Assembly: GCF_000814765.1 (NCBI RefSeq)
Contig: NZ_JWIC01000005.1
Span: 558,001 to 622,000, forward strand
Direction of reading: 5' to 3'
Length of the DNA: 64,000 nt
Origin: Pseudoalteromonas luteoviolacea
GTDB lineage: Bacteria > Pseudomonadota > Gammaproteobacteria > Enterobacterales > Alteromonadaceae
Part shown: piece after piece, positions 1-8,291 of the stretch
Layout: every line of letters begins with the position of its first letter
How positions within the stretch are numbered: the first letter of the stretch is position 1
The notes under the pieces: model-generated
The model's database searches: none
Told to the model about the DNA's origin: nothing
The model's input: only the letters and a program-made list of their open reading frames with translations
Position numbers and translations under genes: made by a program

Positions 1-351
1 AGCTAATGCCCCCATAGTTTTATCTGTCGCCAAGTCGCTTAACAAACCAAAACCGCCAGGGTAAAAAATAGCGTCGTATTCATCGATATTGACTTCGTTA
101 ATGAGCTGCGTATTGTCAACTTTTTGTATGAATGCGGCATCAGCCAAAATATCGCTATTTACTTGATCGTCCTCGATATCCGTGCCATATAACGGCACCT
201 TGCCGCCTTTAAGTGATACGATATCAAACTCAATTTGATGCGCTTTAAGCACAGCGACAACATGGGTTAATTCTGGGGCATATGTTCCGTTGGGCTGTTC
301 AGTATTACCCAAAGTTGCATGATTTGTGACGGGAATAAGCACTTTTTTCAT
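1..351 (-). CDS. DJ-1/PfpI family protein (5' part, runs off window)
   Basis: The first 117 codons of a minus-strand gene are present; the rest lies beyond position 1. The protein begins MKKVLIPVTNHATLG and continues through an N-terminal Rossmann-like half with the YPGGFG motif near residues 103-108, typical of the type 1 glutamine-amidotransferase-like DJ-1/PfpI/Hsp31 family (glyoxalase III, deglycase or chaperone roles in characterised members). The nucleophile Cys elbow would fall past the window edge, so activity cannot be judged. No signal peptide is visible, so it is probably cytoplasmic. It is divergent from the LysR gene at 504, which suggests it is that regulator's target. Confidence 0.8.
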   Translation of the reverse strand, partial: MKKVLIPVTNHATLGNTEQPNGTYAPELTHVVAVLKAHQIEFDIVSLKGGKVPLYGTDIEDDQVNSDILADAAFIQKVDNTQLINEVNIDEYDAIFYPGGFGLLSDLATDKTMGALA

Positions 352-433
352 CTCTTTTGTCCTTTGGCTTAAGTTATGTTGACAACTACTGTATATTTTT
401 TCTAAATAAAAGATAATTAGCTAATTCAGTTAA

Positions 434-459
434 ACACTTTTGCTATTTAGCAAAAGTGT
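434..459. promoter_or_regulatory. Perfect inverted repeat in divergent LysR promoter region
   Basis: Arms ACACTTTTGCT and AGCAAAAGTGT (11 bp each) are separated by ATTT, midway between the divergent DJ-1 gene (start 351) and LysR gene (start 504). LysR regulators usually bind dyads of the T-N11-A type in such regions, and the dyad contains suitable spacings. I infer it is the operator for the neighbouring LysR protein. Confidence 0.5.
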
Positions 460-503
460 ACATTTCATTGTTCAAGCTAAAACTTAAGAATAGGCGTTAT
501 TTG

Positions 504-1379
504 ATGGATAGCTTTGAAGGCGTATTTGAATTCGTCGCTGTTGCGGAAAGCGGCGGTTTTTCGTCGGCAGCCAAGGTGCTCAATTGCAGCACAAGCCACA
601 TTAGTAGGCAAGTTTCCCGACTAGAACAGCGTGTAGGTTGCAGCCTATTTGCCAGAACAACACGGCAAATCAACCTCACTGAGAATGGTACCTTTTATTA
701 CCAACAATGTAAGCAGCTCATTACTGGTTTACAGCAGGCCAATGAGCAACTCGCGCAGCAGCAATTTAATCTTAGCGGCACACTGCGTGTCAGTGCCGCT
801 GGCGGCTTCGCCGAAAATTACCTAGCACCTGCACTGATGGCTTTCGCTAAGCTACACCCAGAGCTATCTATCGACATCGATTTTAACAGCCGTATGGTTA
901 ATTTTGTTGAGGATGGTATCGACTTCGCCATTCGGTATGGTGAACTCCATGACTCTAATTTAATTGCCCGTAAGCTCATCAGCCGTAACATGATGGCTGT
1001 GGCAAGCCCCGAATACTTAGCCCAAAACGGGACACCCACTCACCCGTCAGAGCTAAAGCAACATAACTGCATTATTGCTAATAACGACAGTTGGTCATTC
1101 TTAGTCGACGGTCACAAGCAAAGCTTTAAAGTTAAAGGCAACTGGCGTAGTAATAATGCCAATGTTGTGGTGTCTGCCTGTACACAAGGACTTGGCATCG
1201 CCTATATGCCAGAGCGAACTTTTGATAATGCCATTGGTTCACAGCAACTCACACCTATTTTAAAGCCATTTTGGAGCTCAGGCGCAACCAGCTGGATTGT
1301 GTATCAAAATCGGCAGTTTCAACCTTTGCGCACGCGCTTGGCCATCGACTATTTACTCGCGCACTTTAAAGACTTTTAA
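504..1379 (+). CDS. LysR family transcriptional regulator
   Basis: The 291-residue protein has an N-terminal winged helix-turn-helix (about residues 1-60, with the helix region SSAAKVLNCSTSHISRQVSR) and a periplasmic-binding-protein-like effector domain (about 90-290). Length and layout are standard for LysR. The start at 504 (MDSFEGVFEF) fits the family; an upstream in-frame ATG at 456 would add 16 residues unlike LysR proteins and would start inside the inverted repeat at 434-459. It probably controls itself and the divergent DJ-1/PfpI gene. The effector is unknown. Confidence 0.9.
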   Translation: MDSFEGVFEFVAVAESGGFSSAAKVLNCSTSHISRQVSRLEQRVGCSLFARTTRQINLTENGTFYYQQCKQLITGLQQANEQLAQQQFNLSGTLRVSAAGGFAENYLAPALMAFAKLHPELSIDIDFNSRMVNFVEDGIDFAIRYGELHDSNLIARKLISRNMMAVASPEYLAQNGTPTHPSELKQHNCIIANNDSWSFLVDGHKQSFKVKGNWRSNNANVVVSACTQGLGIAYMPERTFDNAIGSQQLTPILKPFWSSGATSWIVYQNRQFQPLRTRLAIDYLLAHFKDF

Positions 1380-1510
1380 CCTATTTTGTATGATTTAGAG
1401 CAAGGTAAGCTGTTATAACATGTAATGTTTTTTCCTTATGTTCGAGATTACCATCAAAGATGATATCAACCTATATTAATCCGCTTAAAGCGTGTTTAAG
1501 GAGAAAGTCG

Positions 1511-2599
1511 ATGTGTACTCGAGTACTAAATAACCTCAATCGCAAGTACATTGCAACAGCTAGAAACATGGACTGGATGTTCCCTTTACCCACTAGCTTA
1601 TTTACCTTTGATAAAGGCCTAAACAAAATAGGCATGCCCATTTCAGATAAAAAAGAAGATAACGAAAAAGCACTGAAATGGTGTTCCAAATATGCCAGCG
1701 TCGTTGCCATGGTGGGTGATGACCAAAGTGGCTGGGCATCTTCTGATGGCATCAATTCTATGGGCTTAGCCGCAAACGTACTATACGATTGCAATGCAAC
1801 CTATGCCCAAAACCAGCCGTGCAAAGACGGCAAGCTTAGCGTGTTGCGCTGGGTACAATATGTCTTAGATAACTTTGTGTTTGTAAAAGAAGTGGTCAGT
1901 GAGTTCGAACAACAAAAAATTGAACTCGTGCCAGCAGATGTCCCCAATAGCGAGGGAAAACCCGCAACGTTACACTTATCCGTATCCGATGTGACGGGAA
2001 ACTCTGCCATTATCGAAGTACACAACGGTCAATTTTACATTCACAGTAAAGATGACTATGTCGTCATGACCAACGACCCAGACTACGACAAGCAGTTAAA
2101 AATTGATGCATATTGGAAATGGCAGTGGTCAGATGAAAATATTGCCGCTAGCCACACCATTCCGGGAGGGCCGTTCTCAGCAGACAGATTTGAACGCGCT
2201 TTATTTTACATTAGCCACATGAATGCCCCAACGAGTCATGATGAAGCACTAGCACAGGCAAAATCAGTCGTAGCAAATGCCTGTGTGCCATTGGGTTATA
2301 ACGTACAAATAACCGAAAGCCCCAATATTTCAAATACCCTTTGGACAACATTAGCGAATCACAGCGAGCAGAAGTACTATTTCTGTAATGCTCGCACCGC
2401 CAATACCATTTGGGTGGATCTCAACACATTCGACTTTAATGAACCGGTTAAACGTTTAGATATGGTGACCATCGACGCAGACAATCAGGTCATCAATAAA
2501 AGCTATGAGGGCCAAGTTAATCAGTTATTAAGCCCAGTATTAGACCCGTACAGCCCTAATTTATTTATACCTGATGAGATATGCCGTATTGGTGCGTAA
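1511..2599 (+). CDS. Choloylglycine hydrolase-family linear amide C-N hydrolase
   Basis: This is an N-terminal-nucleophile amidase of 362 residues. The start at 1511 is favoured because AAGGAGA lies 8-13 bases upstream and because it places Cys directly after Met (MCTRVL), so removing Met exposes the catalytic Cys2. Other family residues are in place: Arg18 and Asp21 (ARNMDW), Asn82 (DGINSMGLAANV), Asn188 (MTNDPDYDKQL) and Arg226 or 229 (PFSADRFERA). Characterised members are bile-salt hydrolases and penicillin V acylases, and some Gram-negative ones cleave acyl-homoserine lactones. No signal peptide is visible with this start. Substrate is unknown; amide hydrolysis is well supported. Confidence 0.88.
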   Translation: MCTRVLNNLNRKYIATARNMDWMFPLPTSLFTFDKGLNKIGMPISDKKEDNEKALKWCSKYASVVAMVGDDQSGWASSDGINSMGLAANVLYDCNATYAQNQPCKDGKLSVLRWVQYVLDNFVFVKEVVSEFEQQKIELVPADVPNSEGKPATLHLSVSDVTGNSAIIEVHNGQFYIHSKDDYVVMTNDPDYDKQLKIDAYWKWQWSDENIAASHTIPGGPFSADRFERALFYISHMNAPTSHDEALAQAKSVVANACVPLGYNVQITESPNISNTLWTTLANHSEQKYYFCNARTANTIWVDLNTFDFNEPVKRLDMVTIDADNQVINKSYEGQVNQLLSPVLDPYSPNLFIPDEICRIGA

Positions 2600-2608
2600 C
2601 CTCTACCT

Positions 2609-2638
2609 ACTCAGCGTCGGATCCAACCGATGCTGAGT
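2609..2638. terminator. Hairpin between convergent genes
   Basis: Arms ACTCAGCGTCGG and CCGATGCTGAGT form a 12-bp stem with one G-T pair and a 6-base loop. It follows the amidase stop codon (2599) and overlaps the last codons of the opposite-strand oxygenase gene. There is no clean T-tract, so its strength as a terminator is uncertain. Confidence 0.45.
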
Positions 2639-2955
2639 AATAGCCTACTCCCCTGCTCAACTTGAGTTACTGCATGCACGCAGCTATCAGGTCGAAAAAA
2701 CTTAACCCTATCAGACTCGTAAAGTGGTGTCTGACACATAAACTCCCCCCCTTTTTTGGCTTTTTTCAATACCAGATTCAATCTAAAATGACGACCTGAA
2801 GAGACTGCATCTACATGCTCTGGTACTTCACACCCCTCTGGGAACTTTAGCAAATAAACATCAAACTTAATGGGCCAACGGGCCCCCAAAAGCAACATCT
2901 TTTGATAACCTGATTTTTGTCGTCCAACTTGCCATCTAAATAAATGTTTCAGCAC
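2611..2955 (-). CDS. Small 2-oxoglutarate/Fe(II)-dependent oxygenase-like protein
   Basis: The 114-residue protein begins with GTG. It carries the pattern of the 2OG-Fe(II) oxygenase fold: an HxD pair (EHVDA, about residue 47), a downstream His (CVHAVTQV) and an Arg about ten residues later (QGSRLLLSIGW), which normally bind iron and 2-oxoglutarate. It is shorter than prolyl-hydroxylase-like enzymes (usually 180 or more), so it represents little more than the jelly-roll core. Substrate is unknown. It sits just downstream of the GNAT gene on the same strand (gap 34 bp) and may be cotranscribed. Confidence 0.65.
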   Translation of the reverse strand: MLKHLFRWQVGRQKSGYQKMLLLGARWPIKFDVYLLKFPEGCEVPEHVDAVSSGRHFRLNLVLKKAKKGGEFMCQTPLYESDRVKFFRPDSCVHAVTQVEQGSRLLLSIGWIRR

Positions 2956-2989
2956 ACCGCCCCCAAGTTCTCCTTTAAATCACGAGACA

Positions 2990-3448
2990 TTAACCTTTAA
3001 CCAAATGAGGATTTTTAATCACAAAACCGCGTTCAGTCCCTGAGATGAACCCCACGCTTTCATATACTTTGTGCGCAGCTGCGCGCGCTTCGCCAGATAA
3101 CAGCATCACTTTATAACAACCATGCTCCCAAGCCAATTCGATAGCTGCTTGCATGACTTGCTTGCTAAGCCCTCTACGCCGAAACTGCGTGCCAGTTATC
3201 ACATGCTCAATAACTGCATAAGGTCGAATATCATTTGTTAAGGTAGGCACTATCGATAGCTGACATGTCGAGGCAATCTGCCCCTCAAGCTCTGCCACAA
3301 TCAAATGATTCTTCGTATCGTTGTCTATAGCTTGCCAACCTGAAGTCAAAGCATCATCTGACACATCCGGGTCATTGGGTCTGAGTGCTTTATATAATTG
3401 CATAATGCCTGATAAATCGGCCTGCGTTGCGACTCTAATAATAGTCAT
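2990..3448 (-). CDS. GNAT family N-acetyltransferase
   Basis: The 152-residue protein has the acetyl-CoA-binding motif A with RRRGLSKQVMQAA (about residues 95-107) after the beta4 strand YAVIEHVITG, and the terminal motif with YESVGF near the C terminus. It should transfer an acetyl group from acetyl-CoA to a small molecule or protein amine; the substrate cannot be read from sequence. The start is supported by AAAGGAGCGAGC just upstream of the ATG. It is cytoplasmic and may be cotranscribed with the small oxygenase downstream. Confidence 0.88.
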   Translation of the reverse strand: MTIIRVATQADLSGIMQLYKALRPNDPDVSDDALTSGWQAIDNDTKNHLIVAELEGQIASTCQLSIVPTLTNDIRPYAVIEHVITGTQFRRRGLSKQVMQAAIELAWEHGCYKVMLLSGEARAAAHKVYESVGFISGTERGFVIKNPHLVKG

Positions 3449-3609
3449 CGTGCTCGCTCCTTTATGATATTACAAAGTTATCCTTGATGGCTTGAATTTA
3501 TATTGACATAAACAGCCTATCACTGGCTACTCTATTAAAACCTTCCCACTTTTACTGGTAGCCCGCTTTGAAACGGTACAGATATAAGCACAAAGTATCT
3601 CACGTCTAT

Positions 3610-3999
3610 TCAACGTTTGACCTCATATAATTCCAAGGGTAATCCATCCGGGTCCTGGAAAAAGGTAAAGCGTTGCTGTGTATATTCATCCACTCTAACA
3701 GGCTCTGTTTCAACATGATGTGAATGCAAATGTGCAATCACCACGTCGATATCTTGAACCTGAAATGCCAAATGACGCAGTCCAGCAGCTTCTGGGCGAC
3801 TGGGCCGCGGAGGAGGGTTGGGAAATGAAAAAAGTTCTATTTGTGTACCATCAGGTAATGCCAGATCTAACTTATATGACTGCCTGTGTGCACGATAGTT
3901 TTCAGCAAGCACTTTAAAGCCGAGAATATCCGTGTAAAAAGCTTTAGAAGCCGCATAGTCAGTGCAAATAATGGCAACATGATGAATGCCTGTCATCAT
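3610..3999 (-). CDS. VOC family protein (YaeR/GloA2-like glyoxalase-fold)
   Basis: This 129-residue single-domain protein has the vicinal-oxygen-chelate beta-alpha-beta-beta-beta repeat twice. MTGIHHVAIICTDYAASKAFYTD and the second half GLRHLAFQVQDID, ending FFQDPDGLPLELYE, carry the His and Glu metal ligands of glyoxalase-I-like proteins. It most resembles the YaeR/SMU1112c subgroup, whose substrate is not firmly established. Two adjacent ATGs (3999 and 3996) are possible starts and neither has a strong ribosome binding site. It stands alone, opposite in direction to the carboxypeptidase gene. Confidence 0.85.
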   Translation of the reverse strand: MMTGIHHVAIICTDYAASKAFYTDILGFKVLAENYRAHRQSYKLDLALPDGTQIELFSFPNPPPRPSRPEAAGLRHLAFQVQDIDVVIAHLHSHHVETEPVRVDEYTQQRFTFFQDPDGLPLELYEVKR

Positions 4000-4546
4000 A
4001 TTAAAAACTCACTTAATATTTATAATCATAACAATATAGAGCAATAACGTTGCTATGCTCCAAAAACCAAACAAAAAACAAATTATAAAATGACCATATT
4101 CGCTGCATGTAGAACCATTAATGGTGGGCTTTACTATGCATGTCATCTTTATAACAACACTCGATTATGCATTGAACTAAGCTAACAACATACGCAACAC
4201 CACTCTTTTTAAAATTCGACAAAGACCAAGTTCATATTGATAGTAGCAACGCTAAAAAGTTAGTGAGAACATAAATTTCTTAATAAAATAACGCAAATAA
4301 AATCAAAAAACACGGTTTAAAACCCTCAGTAAATAACGAGCCCAAAGACACGCAACACATTGAAAAATATAGATATATAAATTTCACCCATGAATTTAAA
4401 TTAAAAGATCACCGCCACCATTTAAATTAAAGAAACAAAAATAACAATTTACACACTTATTAATATATGTAACAAAATAAATCAAAAAGGCGTATTAATT
4501 CACTCTGAAATATCAAAATAACGGGCTCACAGTTTAAGGAGAAAAA
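4000..4546. other. AT-rich intergenic region before M14 carboxypeptidase
   Basis: These 547 bases separate the divergent VOC and carboxypeptidase genes. They are very AT-rich with many A-tracts and hold no credible reading frame. A clear Shine-Dalgarno (TTAAGGAGAAAAA) at the right end serves the carboxypeptidase. I see no recognised operator. Confidence 0.6.
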
Positions 4547-6769
4547 ATGATTAAAACACTAATAAAAACTAGCCTGCTTGCTGCATTTGGCGCACTTACA
4601 CTCCCTTCCTATGCACACACTCAAGTTGAAACCAATATTACAGCGCACCAACCGAACAACTTGAATTACTCTTTATATTTTAGCAATGAAGATCAAAGAG
4701 TTACTTATTCAAGGCAATACCATGGCCAAATTGTCGAGAGTTTGCATAATGCGTTAGTTGTATCACTCAGTGAAAAAGAGTTCTTATTAGCGCGTTCATC
4801 TGGTGCGGTCATTTTAGAACACGCGCCTGCTAAAACCATAAACCGTGCTGCAAATGCATTGGTTAATGCGAACCAAAGCATACTAACCACAACACAAACA
4901 TCAGGGATCCCAAATTTTCCATGCTACCCAACGCTTGAAGAAACATATGAGCTTGCCGAACAACTCGCTGAAAAATATCCAAACTTTGTCGAGTTAAAGC
5001 ATATTGGACAGTCATGGAAAAAAGAACAAGGCCTTGGCGGCCACGACCTCACAGTGCTGGTCATAAAAAATAAAAAAAGGAACAAACATAAAAAACTTCC
5101 TACCATGTACATGCAAGGCGCTTTGCATGCTAGAGAATATACAGCAGGCGCAACAACCATCAAATTTGCACAGCACTTGCTAGAAAATCGACGCAACAAC
5201 CCTGACATCAAGTGGATTTTAAACCAGCGAGAAATTCATATTTTACTGATAGCCAACCCTGACGGTCGAAAATATGCAGAGCTTGGTAAAGAATGGCGAA
5301 AGAACACCAACACCGCCTATTGTGCTACAAACGAAGAGCAAATTGGCGCAGACTTAAATCGTAACTTCGACTTTGCCTGGAACTCAACTCCCTATTCCTC
5401 AGATGAACAATGCTCTAATACATACCAAGGTCCAGTAGCAGCATCAGAACCAGAGACACAAGTTATACAAAACTATATCAACAGTATTTTTGAAGATAAT
5501 CGCGGAGAGTTAGACACAGACGCCGCACCGCTAGATACAGCTGGGCTGTTTATAGATATTCATAGTTTTGGTGGTATGGTCATGTGGCCATGGTCACACT
5601 TACGTACCCCACCACCCAACTCAGCGGGTTTATCCATGTTAGGACATCGACTGGCTGCCTATAGTGGCTATGTGGCGTATCAGGTCGGCAACCGTTTCCA
5701 TGTTGGTGGTTCTGCCGAAGGCTATGCCTATGGCCAATTAGGCGTAGCATCTTTTACCTATGAATTAGGAAAAGAATTTTTTGAGCACTGTGGAAACTTT
5801 GAAGGTGAGATCTTCCCCAACACATTAAAGTCCCTGATTTATGCAGCAAAAGTGGCAAAAGCGCCTTACAAAATATCAGGCGGCCCTCAGATACTTGACT
5901 ATAAATTAGAAGGAGCCGGCGATGTTGCAGTACCACCAGGTACCCCCATCAATTTAACCGCTGGTATTTATGATGACTTTTTTGGCAATCAATCTTATTC
6001 ACCATTACCACCAAGCCAGGCTGTCAAAAAAGTAAAACTGGTCATTAAAAAGCAAGGTGAAGGCGTTGTACAAAGGCTTAAACTCCCTGCTGCCGATGGT
6101 ATTTATGACTCACCGAGAGAGCAGTTAAACTACGCACTCGATACAAGTAACTGGGATGATGGTCGTTATACCTTAATACTCAAAGCTCAAGATGTTACCG
6201 GTCAATGGGGTGTTAAATATGCGAAATACTTAACGATTGATGATGATGCAAGTGCACAAAATAAAGCGCCTGTTGCTGATTTTACCCCTACTTGCACCTA
6301 TGGTACTTGCCAATTTGACGCATCAAAGAGCACGGATGACAAACCGGGCTTAAAATACCGTTGGTTTATTGGCTCTGAAACATCCCGCAAAGAGTACTCG
6401 GGTGAAAAGATAGAATATGTTCATGAAATGGCAGGAACTTACTACGTCACGCTTGTGGTAGAAGATGCCAATGATATTTCCGCAGTGAAACATGCTGTTT
6501 TTGATTTAGATGGTAAGTATTTACCAATTGCAAACTTTACCTATCAATGTGCAGGTCTCATATGTGAGTTTGACTCATCAGGTGCTTCTGATCCTGACGG
6601 CCATATTGTAGAAAGACTATGGCGATTTGGTGCAGACGCAATGTATTTGCCTGGCAAGGTAAAAGAGACCTTTACCTTCCCAACAGCTGGGCAATACAGA
6701 GTGGCGTTTGTAGTTCGAGACAATGACGGGCAATACAATGAAACCTATCAATTTATCACCGTAAACTAA
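4547..6769 (+). CDS. Secreted M14 zinc carboxypeptidase with PKD domains
   Basis: The 740-residue protein has a signal peptide (residues 1-23, ending PSYA), an N-terminal propeptide-like region, an M14 carboxypeptidase domain (about 120-440) and two PKD-type beta-sandwich domains (about 575-655 and 660-740, starting APVADFTP and LPIANFTY). Zinc ligands are His194 and Glu197 (ALHAREYT) and His339 (FIDIHSFGG). The catalytic base is Glu406 (SFTYELG), and the substrate-binding region includes GADLNRNFDFAW. It should trim C-terminal residues from extracellular peptides. TTAAGGAGAAAAA supports the start. It is monocistronic, with a strong terminator 10 bases after the stop. Confidence 0.93.
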   Translation: MIKTLIKTSLLAAFGALTLPSYAHTQVETNITAHQPNNLNYSLYFSNEDQRVTYSRQYHGQIVESLHNALVVSLSEKEFLLARSSGAVILEHAPAKTINRAANALVNANQSILTTTQTSGIPNFPCYPTLEETYELAEQLAEKYPNFVELKHIGQSWKKEQGLGGHDLTVLVIKNKKRNKHKKLPTMYMQGALHAREYTAGATTIKFAQHLLENRRNNPDIKWILNQREIHILLIANPDGRKYAELGKEWRKNTNTAYCATNEEQIGADLNRNFDFAWNSTPYSSDEQCSNTYQGPVAASEPETQVIQNYINSIFEDNRGELDTDAAPLDTAGLFIDIHSFGGMVMWPWSHLRTPPPNSAGLSMLGHRLAAYSGYVAYQVGNRFHVGGSAEGYAYGQLGVASFTYELGKEFFEHCGNFEGEIFPNTLKSLIYAAKVAKAPYKISGGPQILDYKLEGAGDVAVPPGTPINLTAGIYDDFFGNQSYSPLPPSQAVKKVKLVIKKQGEGVVQRLKLPAADGIYDSPREQLNYALDTSNWDDGRYTLILKAQDVTGQWGVKYAKYLTIDDDASAQNKAPVADFTPTCTYGTCQFDASKSTDDKPGLKYRWFIGSETSRKEYSGEKIEYVHEMAGTYYVTLVVEDANDISAVKHAVFDLDGKYLPIANFTYQCAGLICEFDSSGASDPDGHIVERLWRFGADAMYLPGKVKETFTFPTAGQYRVAFVVRDNDGQYNETYQFITVN

Positions 6770-6778
6770 AGCAACGAT

Positions 6779-6811
6779 ATAATGCTCAGCATCATAGATG
6801 CTGAGCATTAT
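6779..6811. terminator. Bidirectional terminator between carboxypeptidase and DJ-1-like gene
   Basis: A perfect 15-bp stem (ATAATGCTCAGCATC / GATGCTGAGCATTAT) with an ATA loop lies between two convergent genes, 10 bases from one stop codon and 12 from the other. It can serve both strands. Confidence 0.75.
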
Positions 6812-6822
6812 AATATCGGTCA

Positions 6823-7569
6823 TTACTTAGCCAACATCATTTCTTTTGCCACAATCGCAGCAGAGTACATAAACATCGTAGAGACAATACGCTCATCTTT
6901 TATCACTGCTTTTTTATCTTTCATTGTGGTTTTATTTTGCGCAATCGCACCATTTTTATTTAATTGTTCTTCAACTAAGAATGGCAATAAGGTCCCTTGC
7001 TTTGCCCAGCTTTTACGTCGCTCAGTCGAATTGGGGAAGCCAGCGACTTTTTTGCCTTTGATCATAAACTCACCTGATGACAGCTTTACATTTGAAAATG
7101 CCCCCGCACCATGTCCTGCTGAACCCACAATACCACCCGCTTCATAGATATCAGCGATGATTTTTTGCAAATCTTTATTGCTTGCTACGTCAAACAATGG
7201 ACCATAGCCACCGCCTATGTATACCCCCCAATATTGGCTTGGGTCAATTTGAGACGGGCTCAACGTATTATTTGTTTTTTCGGTAAAACCTTCATATTTC
7301 ATGGTATAGGCACTGATTCCGTAGGCTTCCATTTGAAACTCGACTTTACCGCCTTTTGGTGAGACAAAATCAACATCAACTCCATGACTTACAAAAACAT
7401 GATATGGCGGTGCCACTTCCCATAAATTGTTTCTTGCATCGCTTTTATCCGGATCTCCCATATCTACCAAATTAGACGTGATAATCAGTACTTTCTTTCT
7501 ATCTTCAGCCAATAGTTCAAAAGAGAGCAAACCACACACTAACAACAGTAGAGAAACTAAATACTTCAT
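6823..7569 (-). CDS. Exported DJ-1/PfpI-fold protein lacking the catalytic cysteine
   Basis: The 248-residue protein has a signal peptide (MKYLVSLLLLVCGLLSFELLA) followed by a DJ-1/PfpI domain resembling the Hsp31-like branch: VLIITSN start, FVSPKGGKV, YIGGGYGPLFDV and the nucleophile elbow IVGSAGHGAGAF. In active members the elbow reads xCHG; here the Cys position is Gly (codon GGA, in SAGHG). Deglycase or glyoxalase chemistry through that Cys is therefore not expected. A periplasmic binding or chaperone role is possible. It is a single gene, convergent with the carboxypeptidase. Confidence 0.85.
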   Translation of the reverse strand: MKYLVSLLLLVCGLLSFELLAEDRKKVLIITSNLVDMGDPDKSDARNNLWEVAPPYHVFVSHGVDVDFVSPKGGKVEFQMEAYGISAYTMKYEGFTEKTNNTLSPSQIDPSQYWGVYIGGGYGPLFDVASNKDLQKIIADIYEAGGIVGSAGHGAGAFSNVKLSSGEFMIKGKKVAGFPNSTERRKSWAKQGTLLPFLVEEQLNKNGAIAQNKTTMKDKKAVIKDERIVSTMFMYSAAIVAKEMMLAK

Positions 7570-7780
7570 TTTTATCCTTATTATTTTTTAACTACATTAA
7601 GCTTTGACGCTAATAAAAACGAAAAGGTTTAAACCGAAATAACAAAATTTAATAAATAATTTTAGGGTACTCACTTTGCCGGTGCCAAAAGGGTAGAGAT
7701 TTGCTCTCACCTTCCCTACAGGTCAGCTGTAAATAACGCATGGTTTTGCTGCTTATTAATTGTTTAAGAGAATGTACTGA

Positions 7781-8157
7781 TTCAGCAGTTACTGTGACTT
7801 GTGTGCAATCAAAATTGCTCGCTCAGATTGCCCTTCAGCTCTAGATTATTGGGAAGTAGTGTATAGTGACGTTCGTGTCTGTGATAAAAACAGAAACCTA
7901 CACAGAAACATTTGAAGGCTGGAAATATCGTGGGAACGTGACCAATGTTCACCTTTGGGATGACCCTGATCATTATTTGGGTAGTGCCATTTTTTTGTGA
8001 CGGATACAAATATGGCGTATCGAGTTGCCCTAGCTTTAAACATTATCAGGGCATAAATAAGACGGGAGAACCACCTCCTGACACATGTACAATTAAGGCT
8101 AATTGCCATACAGAGCAACGCGAAATTCGAGTATTTCGTTATGGCTTCGAGCCATAA
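7781..8157 (+). pseudogene. Probable frameshifted remnant of a Cys-rich protein gene
   Basis: There is no intact gene between 7570 and 8291, but protein-like sequence runs through successive frames. One segment reads YWEVVYSDVRVCDK, then after the A5 run at 7886-7890 the frame changes to KTETYTETFEGWKYRGNV, and after the T7 run at 7990-7996 it changes again to FCDGYKYGVSSCP, ending at TAA 8155-8157. Removing one A and one T would join them into one frame of about 125 codons with many Cys. No start codon or family is recognised. It could be a decayed gene, homopolymer sequencing errors, or chance. Confidence 0.35.
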
Positions 8158-8291
8158 GCAACAGAAATTAAAAGGCTAATCCTGCATAAGCCCCTAACTA
8201 TTGAGCAAGAACATTTCAGCACGCTGAGTTTTCACAGCGTATATGGCGATTTGTACAATACAAGAGAACATAAACCTCAATACCAGTTTGC

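Noticed and set aside
1411..1426. GTTATAACAT upstream of the amidase gene, similar to the Zur-like sites
   Set aside because: Only the central 10 bases agree and both outer parts of the Zur consensus fail; likely chance in AT-rich DNA.
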